Positions 17,253 through 27,234 are shown, counted from the first letter of the stretch. The stretch: 64,000 nucleotides of DNA from Arthrobacter sp. H35-D1 (GCF_030063185.1 NZ_JASISP010000006.1:62001-126000); one strand, 5' to 3'. Translations and numbers: made by a program. Notes: a model not told the origin generated them from the letters alone.

Positions 17253-18149
17253 ATGAACGATCCAGGTGAAGCCGATGTAGACGATGTGGAAAATGCCTGG
17301 GCACCGAGCAGGTCCACAACAACAGCACGCGGTGAAGCGGCGGGGCAAGTGCATGGGCCCCGGTGGCTTGTGTCGCTGCGCGCGCTTGTGGTGGCCTTGG
17401 CCATGATGGCCGCGGCGTTGGGCGTCATGTGGCTGGAATCGGCGGGCGTCCAGGAAGCCTCCGCGCAATTGGCCACGGACGGCGCCGGCCAGGTTGCCGT
17501 GCCGCCGTTGGACGGTTCGGTCACACCAACAGCCGGCGTGGAGGGCACACGCAGTGAGGCGGGAGGAGACCCGTCGCTTCCCGCAGGGCAGCTTCCTTCC
17601 TCCTTTGCCCTGCCTGCCCCTGCGCCCCTGTCGTCGGCCGGTCTGCGGCCTTCCGCCGGGAAGCTCCCGGACCGCGGCCTGGTGGTTCATGTTGCCGGGG
17701 CGGTGAAAAGTCCCGGAGTGTTCATCTTGAACCCCAACAGTCGCGTCTTTCAAGCCGTGGAGGCCGCCGGCGGCGCGTTGCCCACGGCTGAACTGGCAGC
17801 GTTGAACCTGGCCGCACCTGTGAGCGACGGGCTGCAGATTTTGGTTCCCACAAAGGAACAGGCCGCGGCCATGCCGGCGAATCCAGGCATGGGCGGACAG
17901 GCTCCGGGACCCGCAGAAAAGGCGGTGCCGGGAAGCGGGCAGGACGGGGCTGCGCACCCGCTGAACCTGAACACGGCCACTGCGGTGGAACTGGAAACTC
18001 TGCCGGGGGTGGGTCCTGTACTGGCGGAGCGAATCGTGGTGTGGCGGACCGATCATGGGCCGTATCCTTCCGTGGACGCGTTGGATGCCGTCACCGGGAT
18101 TGGTGCAAAGCTGTTGGCGGGCCTGCGCGACCTTGTGGTGGTGCAGTGA
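17253..18149 (+). CDS. comEA: ComEA-type DNA-binding competence protein
   Basis: A 298-residue membrane-anchored DNA receptor. One transmembrane helix lies at about residues 42-60, followed by a long Pro/Ala/Gly linker, an SLBB domain (VVHVAGAVKSPGVF) and a C-terminal helix-hairpin-helix pair (LNLNTATAVELETLPGVGP and DAVTGIGAKLLAGLRDLVV) that binds DNA without sequence preference. It should hand DNA on the outside of the membrane to the ComEC channel encoded next. The two genes overlap by four bases (GTGA), which argues for coupled translation. Confidence 0.92.
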   Translation: MNDPGEADVDDVENAWAPSRSTTTARGEAAGQVHGPRWLVSLRALVVALAMMAAALGVMWLESAGVQEASAQLATDGAGQVAVPPLDGSVTPTAGVEGTRSEAGGDPSLPAGQLPSSFALPAPAPLSSAGLRPSAGKLPDRGLVVHVAGAVKSPGVFILNPNSRVFQAVEAAGGALPTAELAALNLAAPVSDGLQILVPTKEQAAAMPANPGMGGQAPGPAEKAVPGSGQDGAAHPLNLNTATAVELETLPGVGPVLAERIVVWRTDHGPYPSVDALDAVTGIGAKLLAGLRDLVVVQ

Positions 18150-20047
18150 GGCTCCGTGAACCCCGTTGGGCGCAATTTGCCAAGGCTGCCGTCGGTGACA
18201 CCGCCCCCGGCCCAGCGCCGCGACGTGGCGGGCGGTTGCGCCGGCAGGCCGGTGATGTTCGACGCCGCCTGGCAACAGCCCGGCAGGACCAGCGGGACAG
18301 CACTGGACACCACCGGCCGGACATCAGGCTGTTGCCATCCGTCGTTGCCGTCTGGGCCATGGCAGCTGCCGCCATTGCCTGGTCTGCAGGAACGGTTTTC
18401 GCCGTGCTGGTGCTGGTGGGCGGGGGAGGGCTCGGGACCGCTGCCTGCACCTTGTTACGGCGCCGTCCAATACTGTTCCCGCTAACACTTCCGGGCTCGG
18501 CGCTGCGAAAGAAGGCGGCACGCGTGCAGCCTGCAGTGTCGACCGCCGTGCCCTTGAAGCGAACCGGTGTGCGTACTTTTCAGGTCCCTGCCGGAACTGG
18601 TCCCACAGTGTTGCTGGCGTGTGTGTGCTTGTTGGGCGTGTTGTTGGCCGTGGCGCTGCGCCACCCCGGCGGAGCATCCTCGGAACTTGAACTGGCCGCG
18701 TCCCAGGGGGAGGAGCTGGCGCTGACGCTGGAGATGGCGACGGTGCCGCGACGGCTGGAGAGCGGCCACGGTCCGCCGCAGCTCGTCTTTGATGCGTTCG
18801 TCATTCACGCCACATCCCGGGGCAGGGCACTGACCGGAAGAATGCCGGTCAGGGTGGTGGCCGCGGCGGCTTGGGCCGGGTTGCAGCCGGGAGACCAGGC
18901 GTGGACGGCCGGCAGGATCGGCGCTGCCGGGGCCAGGGACAGCGTGGCGGGCGTTCTTCATCCAGGATCAGCCCCCACGGCGGTGAAGGCGGGAAAAGGT
19001 GGTGTGCAAGCGGTCGTGGTGTCCATGCGGCAAGCCTGGAAGGATCGCGTTGACAGTGTCTGGGCCGGCCGCTCCCCGGATACGGCAGGGCTGTTGCCCG
19101 GGATGGTCATGGGCGACCGCCAAGGCATGGGCGGTGACCTCAACGACGCCATGAAAACTGTGGGCTTGACGCACCTGACGGCTGTCAGCGGGGCCAACTG
19201 CACCCTTGTCCTGGCTTCCCTGGTGCTGGTCCTGCGTTCCATGCACACCCCGCGGCTGGCGGCCTTTGCCGTTTCGGGTGCCGGGCTGGTGGGATTTGTG
19301 GTGCTGGTGGGTCCGGACCCCAGCGTCCTGCGGGCCGCGGTCATGGGGGCCATCGGAGCCATGGCAATGCTGGGTGGCCGTCCCAAGCGCACCGGCGCCC
19401 TGTTGTCGGTGTCCATCATTGTTTTGCTGGTGGCCGATCCGTGGCTTGCCGTGGACTATGCGTTCATCCTGTCGGTCCTGGCCACCGCTGGATTGCACCT
19501 TGTGGGGCGTCGTTGCGCGGGGTGGCTGTCAGCGTTGCTGCCGCTGTGGCTGGCACAGGCGGTGGCCATACCCTTGGCTGCCCAATTGTTTTGTGCCCCC
19601 GTCATAGTGCTGCTGCAGGCCAGGCTGACGCCGTATGCCATTGTCGCCAACATGGCGGCTGCCCCCGTCGTTGCCCTCGTGACGACCGTGGGCACCCTGG
19701 GCCTGCTGGCAGCCAATGTGCTGCCAGCTTTGGCTGAGCTGTGTGCAGCGGTCAGCGGAGCCGGTGCATGGTGGGTGGGCGCCGTGGCGCGGTGGATGTC
19801 CAGTCTTCCCGCGGCAAGCCTGCCGTGGCCCGGAGGCGTCCAAGGCGTGGTGCTGATGGCCGGCCTGAATGCGGCGGTGCTGGGCGGCCTCTACGCCGTT
19901 GTCGAGCGCGATCGAACGGCGGGCGCCGCAGCCGCAGCGCTGGGGTGGGTGCCGCCGTGGTGGCGCCGACGTTTTGGATTCACGACGGCTGCCGCCCTTG
20001 CCGCCGTCGTTGCCGGGTGGTGGACTGCGGCAGTCCTGCGCTTGTGA
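18146..20047 (+). CDS. comEC: ComEC/Rec2 family DNA uptake channel
   Basis: A 633-residue polytopic membrane protein with the ComEC core: an N-terminal pair of helices, a soluble OB-like segment, then the Competence domain with the signature LTHLTAVSGANCTLVL and about eight helices. It should carry single-stranded DNA across the membrane. The C-terminal metallo-beta-lactamase domain that many ComEC proteins have is absent: the protein ends 35 residues after the last helix bundle. The start at GTG 18146 is set by overlap with comEA and by the position of the first basic, membrane-proximal segment, RLREPRWAQF. Confidence 0.9.
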   Translation: MRLREPRWAQFAKAAVGDTAPGPAPRRGGRLRRQAGDVRRRLATARQDQRDSTGHHRPDIRLLPSVVAVWAMAAAAIAWSAGTVFAVLVLVGGGGLGTAACTLLRRRPILFPLTLPGSALRKKAARVQPAVSTAVPLKRTGVRTFQVPAGTGPTVLLACVCLLGVLLAVALRHPGGASSELELAASQGEELALTLEMATVPRRLESGHGPPQLVFDAFVIHATSRGRALTGRMPVRVVAAAAWAGLQPGDQAWTAGRIGAAGARDSVAGVLHPGSAPTAVKAGKGGVQAVVVSMRQAWKDRVDSVWAGRSPDTAGLLPGMVMGDRQGMGGDLNDAMKTVGLTHLTAVSGANCTLVLASLVLVLRSMHTPRLAAFAVSGAGLVGFVVLVGPDPSVLRAAVMGAIGAMAMLGGRPKRTGALLSVSIIVLLVADPWLAVDYAFILSVLATAGLHLVGRRCAGWLSALLPLWLAQAVAIPLAAQLFCAPVIVLLQARLTPYAIVANMAAAPVVALVTTVGTLGLLAANVLPALAELCAAVSGAGAWWVGAVARWMSSLPAASLPWPGGVQGVVLMAGLNAAVLGGLYAVVERDRTAGAAAAALGWVPPWWRRRFGFTTAAALAAVVAGWWTAAVLRL

Positions 20048-20124
20048 GGTGCCACGGGTTGTGGGAATGGGTCGTCGGGGTGGCACAGTAGAGCTGTGAA
20101 GAATGAGTGGACAGGAATGAACCA

Positions 20125-21132
20125 GTGACACCCGCGGCCAGAACCGCCCCAGGGAGTGCCGGAGGAGCCGATTGGCGCGATGTGCCGTTGGCCCCTGTTG
20201 TGCTGTTCTTCGGTCCCGAAGACTTCATTGCCAGCCGCGCCACCGATGATGTCCGCAGGAAACTGCGTGCCCAAAACCCCGAGCTTGAAATAACAACCCT
20301 CGACGCCGGCCACTACACGGCTGGCCGGCTGGCCATGGTGGCCAGCCCGTCGCTGTTCAGCGAGCCGAAGTTGATAGAAGCGACGGCACTGGCCGCCATG
20401 AGCGACGACTTCCTGCAGGATGTGCTGGCCTATATCAAGGATCCGGCGCCCGACGTCACCCTGCTGCTGGTCCATGCCGGCGGCACGCGCGGCAAGAAGC
20501 TTCTTGACGCGCTCAAAGCTCTCGGCGCCCCGCGCGTGGAATGTCAGCCGCTTAAAAAAGACAACGAAAAAATGCAATTCGTGAGCACCGAATTTTCCCT
20601 TGCGAGGCGAAGAATCGACAACCAGGCAGTGCGTGCGCTGGTGGCGGCAGTGGGGGCAAGCCTGTCCGAGCTGGCCGCCGCCTGTTCCCAACTGATCTCC
20701 GACACCACCGGCATGGTCGGCAGCGACGAGGTCGACAAATATTATGGCGGCAGGGTCGAGGCCACAGCCTTCCGTGTGGCGGATGCCGCCTTGGCCGGCA
20801 ATGCGCCGGTTGCCCTTTCCACCCTCCGGCACGCACTGGCCACGGGGGTGGATCCCGTTCCCCTGGTCGGCGCCCTGGCCATGAAGGTCCGCCAGGTGGC
20901 AAAGGTCCACTCAGCGCGTGGCAGCTCGGCGCAACTGGCCCGGGACCTGGGCATGAGTCCCTGGCAGGTGGATTCGGCCCGGCGCGACGCAGGGCACTGG
21001 AGCGCGCCGTCCCTGGCCATCGCCATCAAGGTCCTCGCCGAGGCCGACGCCCAGGTCAAGGGCGAAGCCAAGGACCCCGTGTACGCGGTGGAACATGCCG
21101 TCATGGTGATCGCGACCGAAGCCAAGCGCTAG
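20125..21132 (+). CDS. holA: DNA polymerase III delta subunit
   Basis: A 335-residue clamp-loader subunit that opens the sliding clamp for loading onto primed DNA. Seen: VVLFFGPEDFIASRATDDV at the start of the AAA+-like domain (delta lacks a working Walker A), VASPSLFSEPKLIE, LDALKALGAPRVECQ and the C-terminal collar helices. Length fits the family. The position directly after comEA-comEC is conserved in many Gram-positive bacteria. GTG 20125 is preferred because AGGAA lies eight bases before it; an in-frame GTG six codons earlier is possible. Confidence 0.9.
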   Translation: MTPAARTAPGSAGGADWRDVPLAPVVLFFGPEDFIASRATDDVRRKLRAQNPELEITTLDAGHYTAGRLAMVASPSLFSEPKLIEATALAAMSDDFLQDVLAYIKDPAPDVTLLLVHAGGTRGKKLLDALKALGAPRVECQPLKKDNEKMQFVSTEFSLARRRIDNQAVRALVAAVGASLSELAAACSQLISDTTGMVGSDEVDKYYGGRVEATAFRVADAALAGNAPVALSTLRHALATGVDPVPLVGALAMKVRQVAKVHSARGSSAQLARDLGMSPWQVDSARRDAGHWSAPSLAIAIKVLAEADAQVKGEAKDPVYAVEHAVMVIATEAKR

Positions 21133-21183
21133 GCCACACCCGATAGAAGTCAAGAGTTGGTCGCGGCAGCGGACGTTAACGCC

Positions 21184-21215
21184 GAAGGACCCCCGCCAAT
21201 CGGCGGGGGTCCTTC
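21184..21215. terminator. Bidirectional terminator between holA and rpsT
   Basis: GAAGGACCCCCGCC and GGCGGGGGTCCTTC form a perfect 14-bp stem with a 4-base loop midway between two convergent genes. It can serve both strands. Confidence 0.85.
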
Positions 21216-21244
21216 GATAAAGTTGCGAAGCGGATCAGCTTCCC

Positions 21245-21505
21245 CTAGAGGGCGTTAACCTTCTTGGAGATGGCCGACTTGCGGTTGGCAGCGTTGTTGG
21301 CGTGCAAGACGCCCTTGCTGACAGCCTTGTCCAGCTTGCGGCCTGCATTCACCAATGCAACCGTTGCTGCATCCTTGTCAGCCTTGGCCACTGCCGTCTG
21401 TACTGCACGGATAGCGGTCTTGACTTCGGACCGTACAGCGAGGTTGCGCTGGCGCGACTTCTCGTTGGTCAGGATGCGCTTCTTCTGGGACTTGATATTA
21501 GCCAC
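21245..21505 (-). CDS. rpsT: 30S ribosomal protein S20
   Basis: An 86-residue basic helical protein beginning [16 protein letters not shown] and ending [16 protein letters not shown], the standard S20 pattern. It binds the 5' domain of 16S rRNA early in 30S assembly. The GTG start has AAGAGAG about ten bases upstream, and the first residues match the family exactly; the longer upstream reading is not coding. A single-gene unit convergent with holA, which it often neighbours in other genomes. Confidence 0.96.
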   Translation of the reverse strand: MANIKSQKKRILTNEKSRQRNLAVRSEVKTAIRAVQTAVAKADKDAATVALVNAGRKLDKAVSKGVLHANNAANRKSAISKKVNAL

Positions 21506-21684
21506 GTTGTATAACTCTCTTTTGATACGTAAATTCGGTCGTAGAGGGCGTAGCTTGACCGTTGACAGCGGCGTGGGGATGCTCGAAATGTGGTGAACGT
21601 CAGGCCAAGCTGTTGTGACCGCCGACCTGCACGGACACACACTCAGAAGAGTTTAGCAGATTTGTTTGGACTCCAATGGCGGCC

Positions 21685-22260
21685 CTACTTCCATCCGTGT
21701 CGCTGTTTGAGCCCCTTGGCCACCACTTTGAATCGCTTGGCATCGAGGATGGCACCTTCCCGGCGCATGTCGGCGGGGGAGACCTGCAAAATCCTGTCCA
21801 GTTTCACTTCGCTGGGCCGCCCCTGCCTGTCCCATGAGCCGGTGCCAATGTCGATGTAGTCGTTGTCGCCGCGGCTGTCATTGCTGTGTTCCTTGCTTGT
21901 CAGCATGAGGGCCAACAGCCGCTGGCCGGAGCGTCCCACCACCAACACGGGGCGGTCCTTGCCCTGGCTGTAGTCCTCTTCGTAGGGCACCCACGTCCAA
22001 ACAATTTCCCCCGGGTCGGCGCTGCCGTTGAGTTCGGGGGCGTATTTGACCGTGGAGCTTCCATGGAAGTCCCCCGGGTAGGGGGAGCTGAGACCGGTAA
22101 AGACCCCGTTCGACGACGGGGCCCCGATCCGGTGCGGAGCCCGCCTTGAGGTGGGCTTGGCCCCGGAACGGGTGCGTGGCGGGGATGTTTTGGCGGGGCG
22201 CAACAATGTCCCCGCCAGTGCGCGCAGGAACTTGCTGATGCGCTCTGATGTGGATGGCAT
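21685..22260 (-). CDS. PemK/MazF-like family protein, no antitoxin partner visible
   Basis: A 191-residue protein. The first 65 residues are basic and likely disordered; the rest is a PemK/MazF-type beta barrel with PGEIVWTWVPYEEDYSQGKDR, PVLVVGRSGQRLLALMLTSK and a final EVKLDRILQVSPADMRREGA. In true toxins this fold cleaves mRNA. Here there is no antitoxin gene on either side, and similar solitary proteins are common in actinobacterial chromosomes next to lepA, so a housekeeping or regulatory role is as likely as toxicity. The start is placed where protein-like sequence begins (MPSTSERISKFLRAL). Divergent from lepA. Confidence 0.8.
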   Translation of the reverse strand: MPSTSERISKFLRALAGTLLRPAKTSPPRTRSGAKPTSRRAPHRIGAPSSNGVFTGLSSPYPGDFHGSSTVKYAPELNGSADPGEIVWTWVPYEEDYSQGKDRPVLVVGRSGQRLLALMLTSKEHSNDSRGDNDYIDIGTGSWDRQGRPSEVKLDRILQVSPADMRREGAILDAKRFKVVAKGLKQRHGWK

Positions 22261-22513
22261 GGAATCCACACTAGCGAAAGTCTGCTCCTGCCCGGGGTCG
22301 CTGCCGGGATGCGAGTGTTGGGCGTGCCAACGGGCTGTGGTTGGAGACGCGGCTGCAAGGGTGTGGATTTGGTCCGTCGGTGCTGTGCCGGGGTCCCAAA
22401 CGTGGGACACTGGTTGGCAATGAGTGTCCGGCGTCAGGCGTGCGGACACAACTTCTGCACGGTTCGGCGACTCAACCGCTATCCGTGCGTCCATGCAACA
22501 GTAAGGAACCCTA

Positions 22514-24370
22514 GTGTCACCCATGGCCCGCACTGCCCCGGTGCCCGCCGCCACCGAGCCGGCGATCATCAGGAACTTCTGCATCATCGCGCACATCGAC
22601 CACGGAAAATCGACCCTGGCCGATCGGATGCTCCAGCTCACCGGAGTGGTTCAGCAGCGTGACATGAAGGCGCAATATCTTGATCGCATGGACATTGAGC
22701 GTGAACGCGGCATCACGATCAAGTCACAGGCCGTGCGCATCCCTTGGGAAGTCGACGGCATCTCCTACTGCCTGAACATGATTGACACCCCCGGCCACGT
22801 GGACTTCACCTACGAGGTTTCGCGTTCGCTTGCGGCGTGCGAAGGCGCCATCCTGCTCGTCGACGCAGCCCAGGGCATAGAGGCCCAGACGCTGGCGAAC
22901 CTGTACCTGGCCATGGAAAACAACCTGACCATCATCCCGGTGCTGAACAAGATTGACCTGCCGTCGGCCCAGCCGGAAAAGTACGCGGCGGAACTGGCCA
23001 ACCTCATTGGTGGCAAGCCCGAGGACGTCTTGATGGTCTCGGGAAAGACAGGGGCGGGCGTGGAAGGCCTGCTGGATCAGATTGTGCGGGATCTGCCCCC
23101 TCCGGTGGGTGATCCGGATGCTCCGGCCCGTGCCATGATCTTCGACTCCGTCTACGACACCTACCGTGGCGTGGTCACCTATGTCCGTGTTATCGACGGC
23201 AGCCTGAGTCCGCGCGAGAAAATCCAGATGATGTCCACCCGTGCCACCCACGAACTTTTGGAAATCGGCGTCAGCTCGCCTGAGCCCACGCCGTCCAAAG
23301 GCTTGGGAGTTGGCGAGGTCGGCTATCTGATCACCGGTGTGAAGGACGTCCGCCAATCCAAGGTCGGCGACACTGTCACCACCTTCCACAAACCGGCAGT
23401 CGAGTCGCTGGGCGGCTATCAGGAAGCCAAGCCCATGGTGTTCTCGGGCCTGTACCCGCTGGACGGCGCCGACTACCCGGTGCTGCGCGACGCCCTTGAA
23501 AAACTCATGCTCAACGACGCCGCCCTGGTGTACGAGCCCGAGTCCTCCGCTGCGCTGGGCTTCGGCTTCCGCGTCGGCTTCCTTGGCCTGCTGCACCTGG
23601 AAATCACCCGCGAGCGGTTGGAACGCGAGCACAAGCTCGATTTGATTTCCACCGCCCCGAACGTGGAGTACGAGGTCACGCTCGAGGACAAGACCGTCGT
23701 CCACGTCACCAACCCCAGCGAGTACCCGTCCGGGAAACTCGCCGAGGTTCGCGAACCCATGGTCTCGGCCACGATTCTGGCCCCGTCGGAGTTCGTCGGC
23801 GCCATTATGGAACTGTGCCAGACCCGCCGCGGCATCCTCGGCGGCATGGACTACCTCTCCGAGGACCGCGTGGAGATCCGCTACCGCCTGCCCCTGGCCG
23901 AGATCGTCTTTGACTTCTTTGACATCCTCAAGTCCAAGACGCGCGGCTACGGCTCGCTGGACTGGAAGGCCGACGGCGACCAGGTCGCCGACCTTGTGAA
24001 GGTGGACATCCTGCTCCAAGGCGAGCAGGTCGATGCCTTCAGTGCCATCACCCACCGTGACAAGGCCTACGCCTACGGCGTCATGATGACCGGCAAGTTG
24101 CGAAATCTCATCCCGCGCCAGCAGTTCGAGGTGCCCATTCAGGCAGCCATCGGCGCACGCATCATCGCCCGCGAGAGCATCAGGGCCATCCGCAAGGATG
24201 TGCTTGCCAAGTGCTACGGCGGCGATATTTCGCGCAAGCGCAAGTTGCTGGAAAAGCAGAAGGAGGGCAAGAAGCGCATGAAGATGGTGGGCCGCGTGGA
24301 GGTTCCCCAGGAAGCGTTCATCGCCGCCCTGACCACCGACGAATCCTCCAAGGACAAGTCAAAGAAGTGA
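22514..24370 (+). CDS. lepA: Elongation factor 4 (LepA), ribosomal back-translocase GTPase
   Basis: A 618-residue translational GTPase that helps stalled or mis-translocated ribosomes and 30S maturation. Seen: G1 [14 protein letters not shown], switch [14 protein letters not shown]3 [13 protein letters not shown]4 NKIDLPSA, domain II, EF-G-like domains III and V, and the LepA-specific C-terminal domain with [18 protein letters not shown] and [23 protein letters not shown] start with AAGGAAC six bases upstream. Its stop overlaps the hemW start by four bases. Confidence 0.96.
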   Translation: MSPMARTAPVPAATEPAIIRNFCIIAHIDHGKSTLADRMLQLTGVVQQRDMKAQYLDRMDIERERGITIKSQAVRIPWEVDGISYCLNMIDTPGHVDFTYEVSRSLAACEGAILLVDAAQGIEAQTLANLYLAMENNLTIIPVLNKIDLPSAQPEKYAAELANLIGGKPEDVLMVSGKTGAGVEGLLDQIVRDLPPPVGDPDAPARAMIFDSVYDTYRGVVTYVRVIDGSLSPREKIQMMSTRATHELLEIGVSSPEPTPSKGLGVGEVGYLITGVKDVRQSKVGDTVTTFHKPAVESLGGYQEAKPMVFSGLYPLDGADYPVLRDALEKLMLNDAALVYEPESSAALGFGFRVGFLGLLHLEITRERLEREHKLDLISTAPNVEYEVTLEDKTVVHVTNPSEYPSGKLAEVREPMVSATILAPSEFVGAIMELCQTRRGILGGMDYLSEDRVEIRYRLPLAEIVFDFFDILKSKTRGYGSLDWKADGDQVADLVKVDILLQGEQVDAFSAITHRDKAYAYGVMMTGKLRNLIPRQQFEVPIQAAIGARIIARESIRAIRKDVLAKCYGGDISRKRKLLEKQKEGKKRMKMVGRVEVPQEAFIAALTTDESSKDKSKK

Positions 24371-25596
24371 CACCCAGCGTTTTGCCCCTGGGCGATCCGG
24401 CCCCGGCCGACGGCATCCTGCCCGCGCAGGCTGCCGTCGGTGCGGAGAGCCGAAAATTCAGCCTGTATGCCCACATCCCGTTTTGTGCGGTGCGCTGCGG
24501 CTACTGCGACTTCAACACGTACACGGCCACCGAGCTGGGCGGCGGGGCATCCCAGGATGCGTATGCCGCAACCGCCGTGCGCGAGGTGGAATTTGCCGCC
24601 CGCGCCATGGAGGCGTCGGGTCTGCCGGTCCGCAAGCTCAGCACTGTGTTCTTTGGCGGCGGCACGCCCACGCTGCTGCCCGCCGGCGACCTCACCCGGA
24701 TACTGGGTGCCGCCGTCGAACAGTGGGGGCTGGAAGACGGCGCAGAGGTCACCACCGAAGCCAACCCCGACTCCGTCACCCTGAAGTCGCTGCAGGAACT
24801 GGCCGACGGCGGCTTCACCCGCGTGTCCTTCGGCATGCAGTCGGCAGTGCCGCACGTGCTGAAGGTCCTGGACCGCACGCACAACCCCGAACGCGTCCCG
24901 CAGGCTGTGGCCTGGGCGCGCGAAGCGGGCCTCAACGTGAGCGTTGACTTGATCTACGGCACACCGGGGGAGTCAGTGGCCGACTGGGAAACGTCGGTGC
25001 GCACAGCGCTGAAATACGAACCCGACCATATTTCCGCCTACTCGCTGATCGTCGAAGAGGGCACCAAATTGGCAGCCCAAATCCGTCGCGGACAGGTGCC
25101 GAACATCGACGACGACGACCACGCCGTCAAATACGAGCTGGCCGACGCGCTGTTCGAAGCCGGCGGCCTGTCCTGGTACGAGGTCAGCAACTTCTCCCGC
25201 ACTCCGGCGGACGCTTGCCAGCACAACCTCGCCTACTGGCGCGGCGACGACTGGTGGGGGATTGGCCCCGGGGCACACTCCCACATGGGAGGGGTGCGCT
25301 GGTGGAACGTCAAGCACCCCACGGCCTACGCCAATCGGCTCGACAAGGAAGAGTCCCCTGCTGCCGGACGGGAAACCCTCGACGCGGACACCCGCGAGCT
25401 TGAACGCATCATGCTGGTGTCGAGGTTGTCGGAAGGCTTGGCCATCAGCACCCTGGCACCTGCCGGGCGGCAGGCCGTGGCAGGACTCATCGCCGCAGAG
25501 CTCATCGACCCGGTCAAGGCCTTCGCCGGCACGCTTGTGCTCACCCTGAAGGGGCGCCTGCTCGGCGACGCCGTCACCAGGGCGCTGCTGCCTTAA
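24367..25596 (+). CDS. hemW: Radical SAM haem chaperone HemW (coproporphyrinogen oxidase-like)
   Basis: A 409-residue radical SAM protein. The cluster motif is [17 protein letters not shown], with three cysteines in the CxxxCxxC pattern; glycine-rich [11 protein letters not shown] and [16 protein letters not shown] follow. HemW members bind haem and deliver it to respiratory enzymes rather than oxidise coproporphyrinogen; the genuine HemN oxidase has an extra N-terminal cysteine context not seen here. GTG 24367 overlaps the lepA stop (GTGA), and lepA-hemW adjacency is common in Gram-positive bacteria. The first 35 residues are a family-variable extension. Confidence 0.93.
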   Translation: MTPSVLPLGDPAPADGILPAQAAVGAESRKFSLYAHIPFCAVRCGYCDFNTYTATELGGGASQDAYAATAVREVEFAARAMEASGLPVRKLSTVFFGGGTPTLLPAGDLTRILGAAVEQWGLEDGAEVTTEANPDSVTLKSLQELADGGFTRVSFGMQSAVPHVLKVLDRTHNPERVPQAVAWAREAGLNVSVDLIYGTPGESVADWETSVRTALKYEPDHISAYSLIVEEGTKLAAQIRRGQVPNIDDDDHAVKYELADALFEAGGLSWYEVSNFSRTPADACQHNLAYWRGDDWWGIGPGAHSHMGGVRWWNVKHPTAYANRLDKEESPAAGRETLDADTRELERIMLVSRLSEGLAISTLAPAGRQAVAGLIAAELIDPVKAFAGTLVLTLKGRLLGDAVTRALLP

Positions 25597-25771
25597 CCTG
25601 CCCGACATCAACCGGCCCGAGTCATGCTCTCCCACTTGCACGCCGGCGCATGGTTAGTCTGAGATCTGGCGCCACTGCCAGAGTGGAGGCACATCCACGC
25701 CTAATGGTGCGCAGGCGTCACAGTCGTCGAGCCAGCCCGCTGGTCGAGCATTGCCGGATCCGGAGCCGGCG

Positions 25772-26164
25772 CTACTTGATCAGGCGCAGGTTCAGGGCAT
25801 AGCGATATGGCTGGCCCCGGTTGACGCGGACCGCGGCGATGACGGAGAAAACCGTCAGGATCGCCCAGACGAACAGCGCCAGCATGGAAAAGATGGTTCC
25901 CATTTCCGGGCTGAAGAAGGCACACACGAACGCAACGATGTTCAGCACCACGGCAGCAATGGTCGGGGGCAGCGTGAAGTTCAGTGCTTCCAGCGACTCC
26001 TGGGCGGTGAACCGGCCGCGGGGGCCCATAAACTTGTGCACCAGAAAAGCGGGAATGCAGCCAAGGATGCCTCCGCAATGGGAGATGAATGCCCACTGCC
26101 TGTCTTCCGACGGGGTGAGCGGCGGCTGCTGGGCACCGTTCCTTTGGTTTACCGGATGACTCAA
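25772..26164 (-). CDS. DUF4870 membrane protein
   Basis: About 130 residues with three to four hydrophobic segments in the DUF4870 arrangement: RQWAFISHCGGILGCIPAFL, then TLPPTIAAVVLNIVAFVCAF and MLALFVWAILTVFSVIAAV, ending YRYALNLRLIK. The family is widespread and of unknown function. TTG 26164 is favoured because AAAGG lies eight bases upstream and the product then starts MSHPVNQ; a TTG six codons earlier is also in frame. Convergent with hemW; the 175 bases between them hold nothing I recognise. Confidence 0.75.
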   Translation of the reverse strand: MSHPVNQRNGAQQPPLTPSEDRQWAFISHCGGILGCIPAFLVHKFMGPRGRFTAQESLEALNFTLPPTIAAVVLNIVAFVCAFFSPEMGTIFSMLALFVWAILTVFSVIAAVRVNRGQPYRYALNLRLIK

Positions 26165-26215
26165 TGAGGGGCCTTTCAACAAGCGACACGAGGGGCGGAG
26201 CGAAGCCAGCCCTCT

Positions 26216-27064
26216 CTAGGATACGGGTGCCGTGAGGAAATCGATGACTTCTTCGACGCGCCCCAGCAATGAAGGTTCAAGGTCGGCGTAGGAATTCACT
26301 CGCGACAGCAAACGCTGCCAGCCAAGTCCAATATCTTCGGCGGTGGAGTGCGGCCAGCCGAAGGCCTGCAGGATTCCCTGTTTCCACTCGATGGAGCGCG
26401 GCACGGTGGGCCACGCCAGTATCCCCAGCGTGGCGGGTTTGATGGCTTGCCACACGTCGACGTAGGGGTGGCCCACCACCAGCACGTGGTTGCGCAGGCC
26501 AGCGGACTTCATGAGATTGGCCACAATCCGCGTTTCCTTCGAACCCGGCACCAGGTGGTCCACAAGAATGCCCAGCCTGCGGTAGGGGCCGGGGGAGAAG
26601 TCGGCCACTGCGGCGGTGAGGTCGTCAATGCCGCGCAGCGGTTCAACCACGATCCCTTCCACGCGCAAGTCGTCTCCCCATACCTTCTCAACCAATTCGG
26701 CGTCGTGCTTGCCCTCAACCCAGATGCGGCTGGCCTTGGCCACCCTGGCCCTGGTGTCGGCCACCTTGACTGAACCGGACGCGGTGCGCACGGCCTTGCG
26801 AACGGCAGTGGCGACGGGGGCGATGAGCTCCACCGGTTCCCCGTCAATCAGGAAGCCGGGGCCCAGCGGGAAGGCGCGCACCTTCTCACGCCGGTCGGCA
26901 AGCTCCACAATGTGCATGCCGCCGGACTTTTCAAGCCGGACGACGGCGCCCACCCACCCGGTCTGGACGTCCTCCGCGACGACACCGGCCAGGGCCTCGA
27001 CCTTGGGCAGGATCCTTTTGGGAGGCGCGCTGAGATCCTGCGGGCCCCATTGGTTGAAATGCAC
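26216..27064 (-). CDS. DUF3097 protein with TOPRIM-like core
   Basis: A 282-residue protein of the actinobacterial DUF3097 family. After a beta-rich N-terminal domain (about 20-90) comes a TOPRIM-like segment, RIWVEGKHDAELVEKVWGD, with the conserved acidic glutamate and DHLVPGSKE further on. TOPRIM folds bind divalent metal and act on nucleic acid, but no activity is known for this family. The last 80 residues, including the WPTVPRSIEWKQG segment, are strongly conserved in relatives. It is divergent from the hrcA operon, sharing a 227-base region that holds the CIRCE site. Confidence 0.85.
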   Translation of the reverse strand: MHFNQWGPQDLSAPPKRILPKVEALAGVVAEDVQTGWVGAVVRLEKSGGMHIVELADRREKVRAFPLGPGFLIDGEPVELIAPVATAVRKAVRTASGSVKVADTRARVAKASRIWVEGKHDAELVEKVWGDDLRVEGIVVEPLRGIDDLTAAVADFSPGPYRRLGILVDHLVPGSKETRIVANLMKSAGLRNHVLVVGHPYVDVWQAIKPATLGILAWPTVPRSIEWKQGILQAFGWPHSTAEDIGLGWQRLLSRVNSYADLEPSLLGRVEEVIDFLTAPVS

Positions 27065-27207
27065 GTTTTAACCTGACTTTTGTTGCTTGCGGCAACGCTC
27101 TGGGCGAACGCTGCAGGGTGAAAACCCATGTTATCCGGTGTAGCGGCGTGTCCTGCGGCATTGCGTCGTGGGGTGCTCATGGGAGCGTCGATGAAAAGGT
27201 ATTAGAC

Positions 27208-27234
27208 TTGGCACTTGATTGGGTAGAGTGCCAA
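27208..27234. promoter_or_regulatory. CIRCE operator for HrcA
   Basis: TTGGCACTT, nine bases, then GAGTGCCAA. This matches the CIRCE inverted repeat (consensus TTAGCACTC-N9-GAGTGCTAA) in spacing and in 14 of 18 arm positions, with the two third-position changes compensating each other. It lies 58 bases upstream of hrcA, so HrcA should repress its own operon and release it on heat shock. Confidence 0.9.

Noticed and set aside
16590-18275. 561-codon open frame antisense to degV and comEA
   Set aside because: It spans two well-supported genes and their gap, is rich in Arg, Gly and His, and has no domain.
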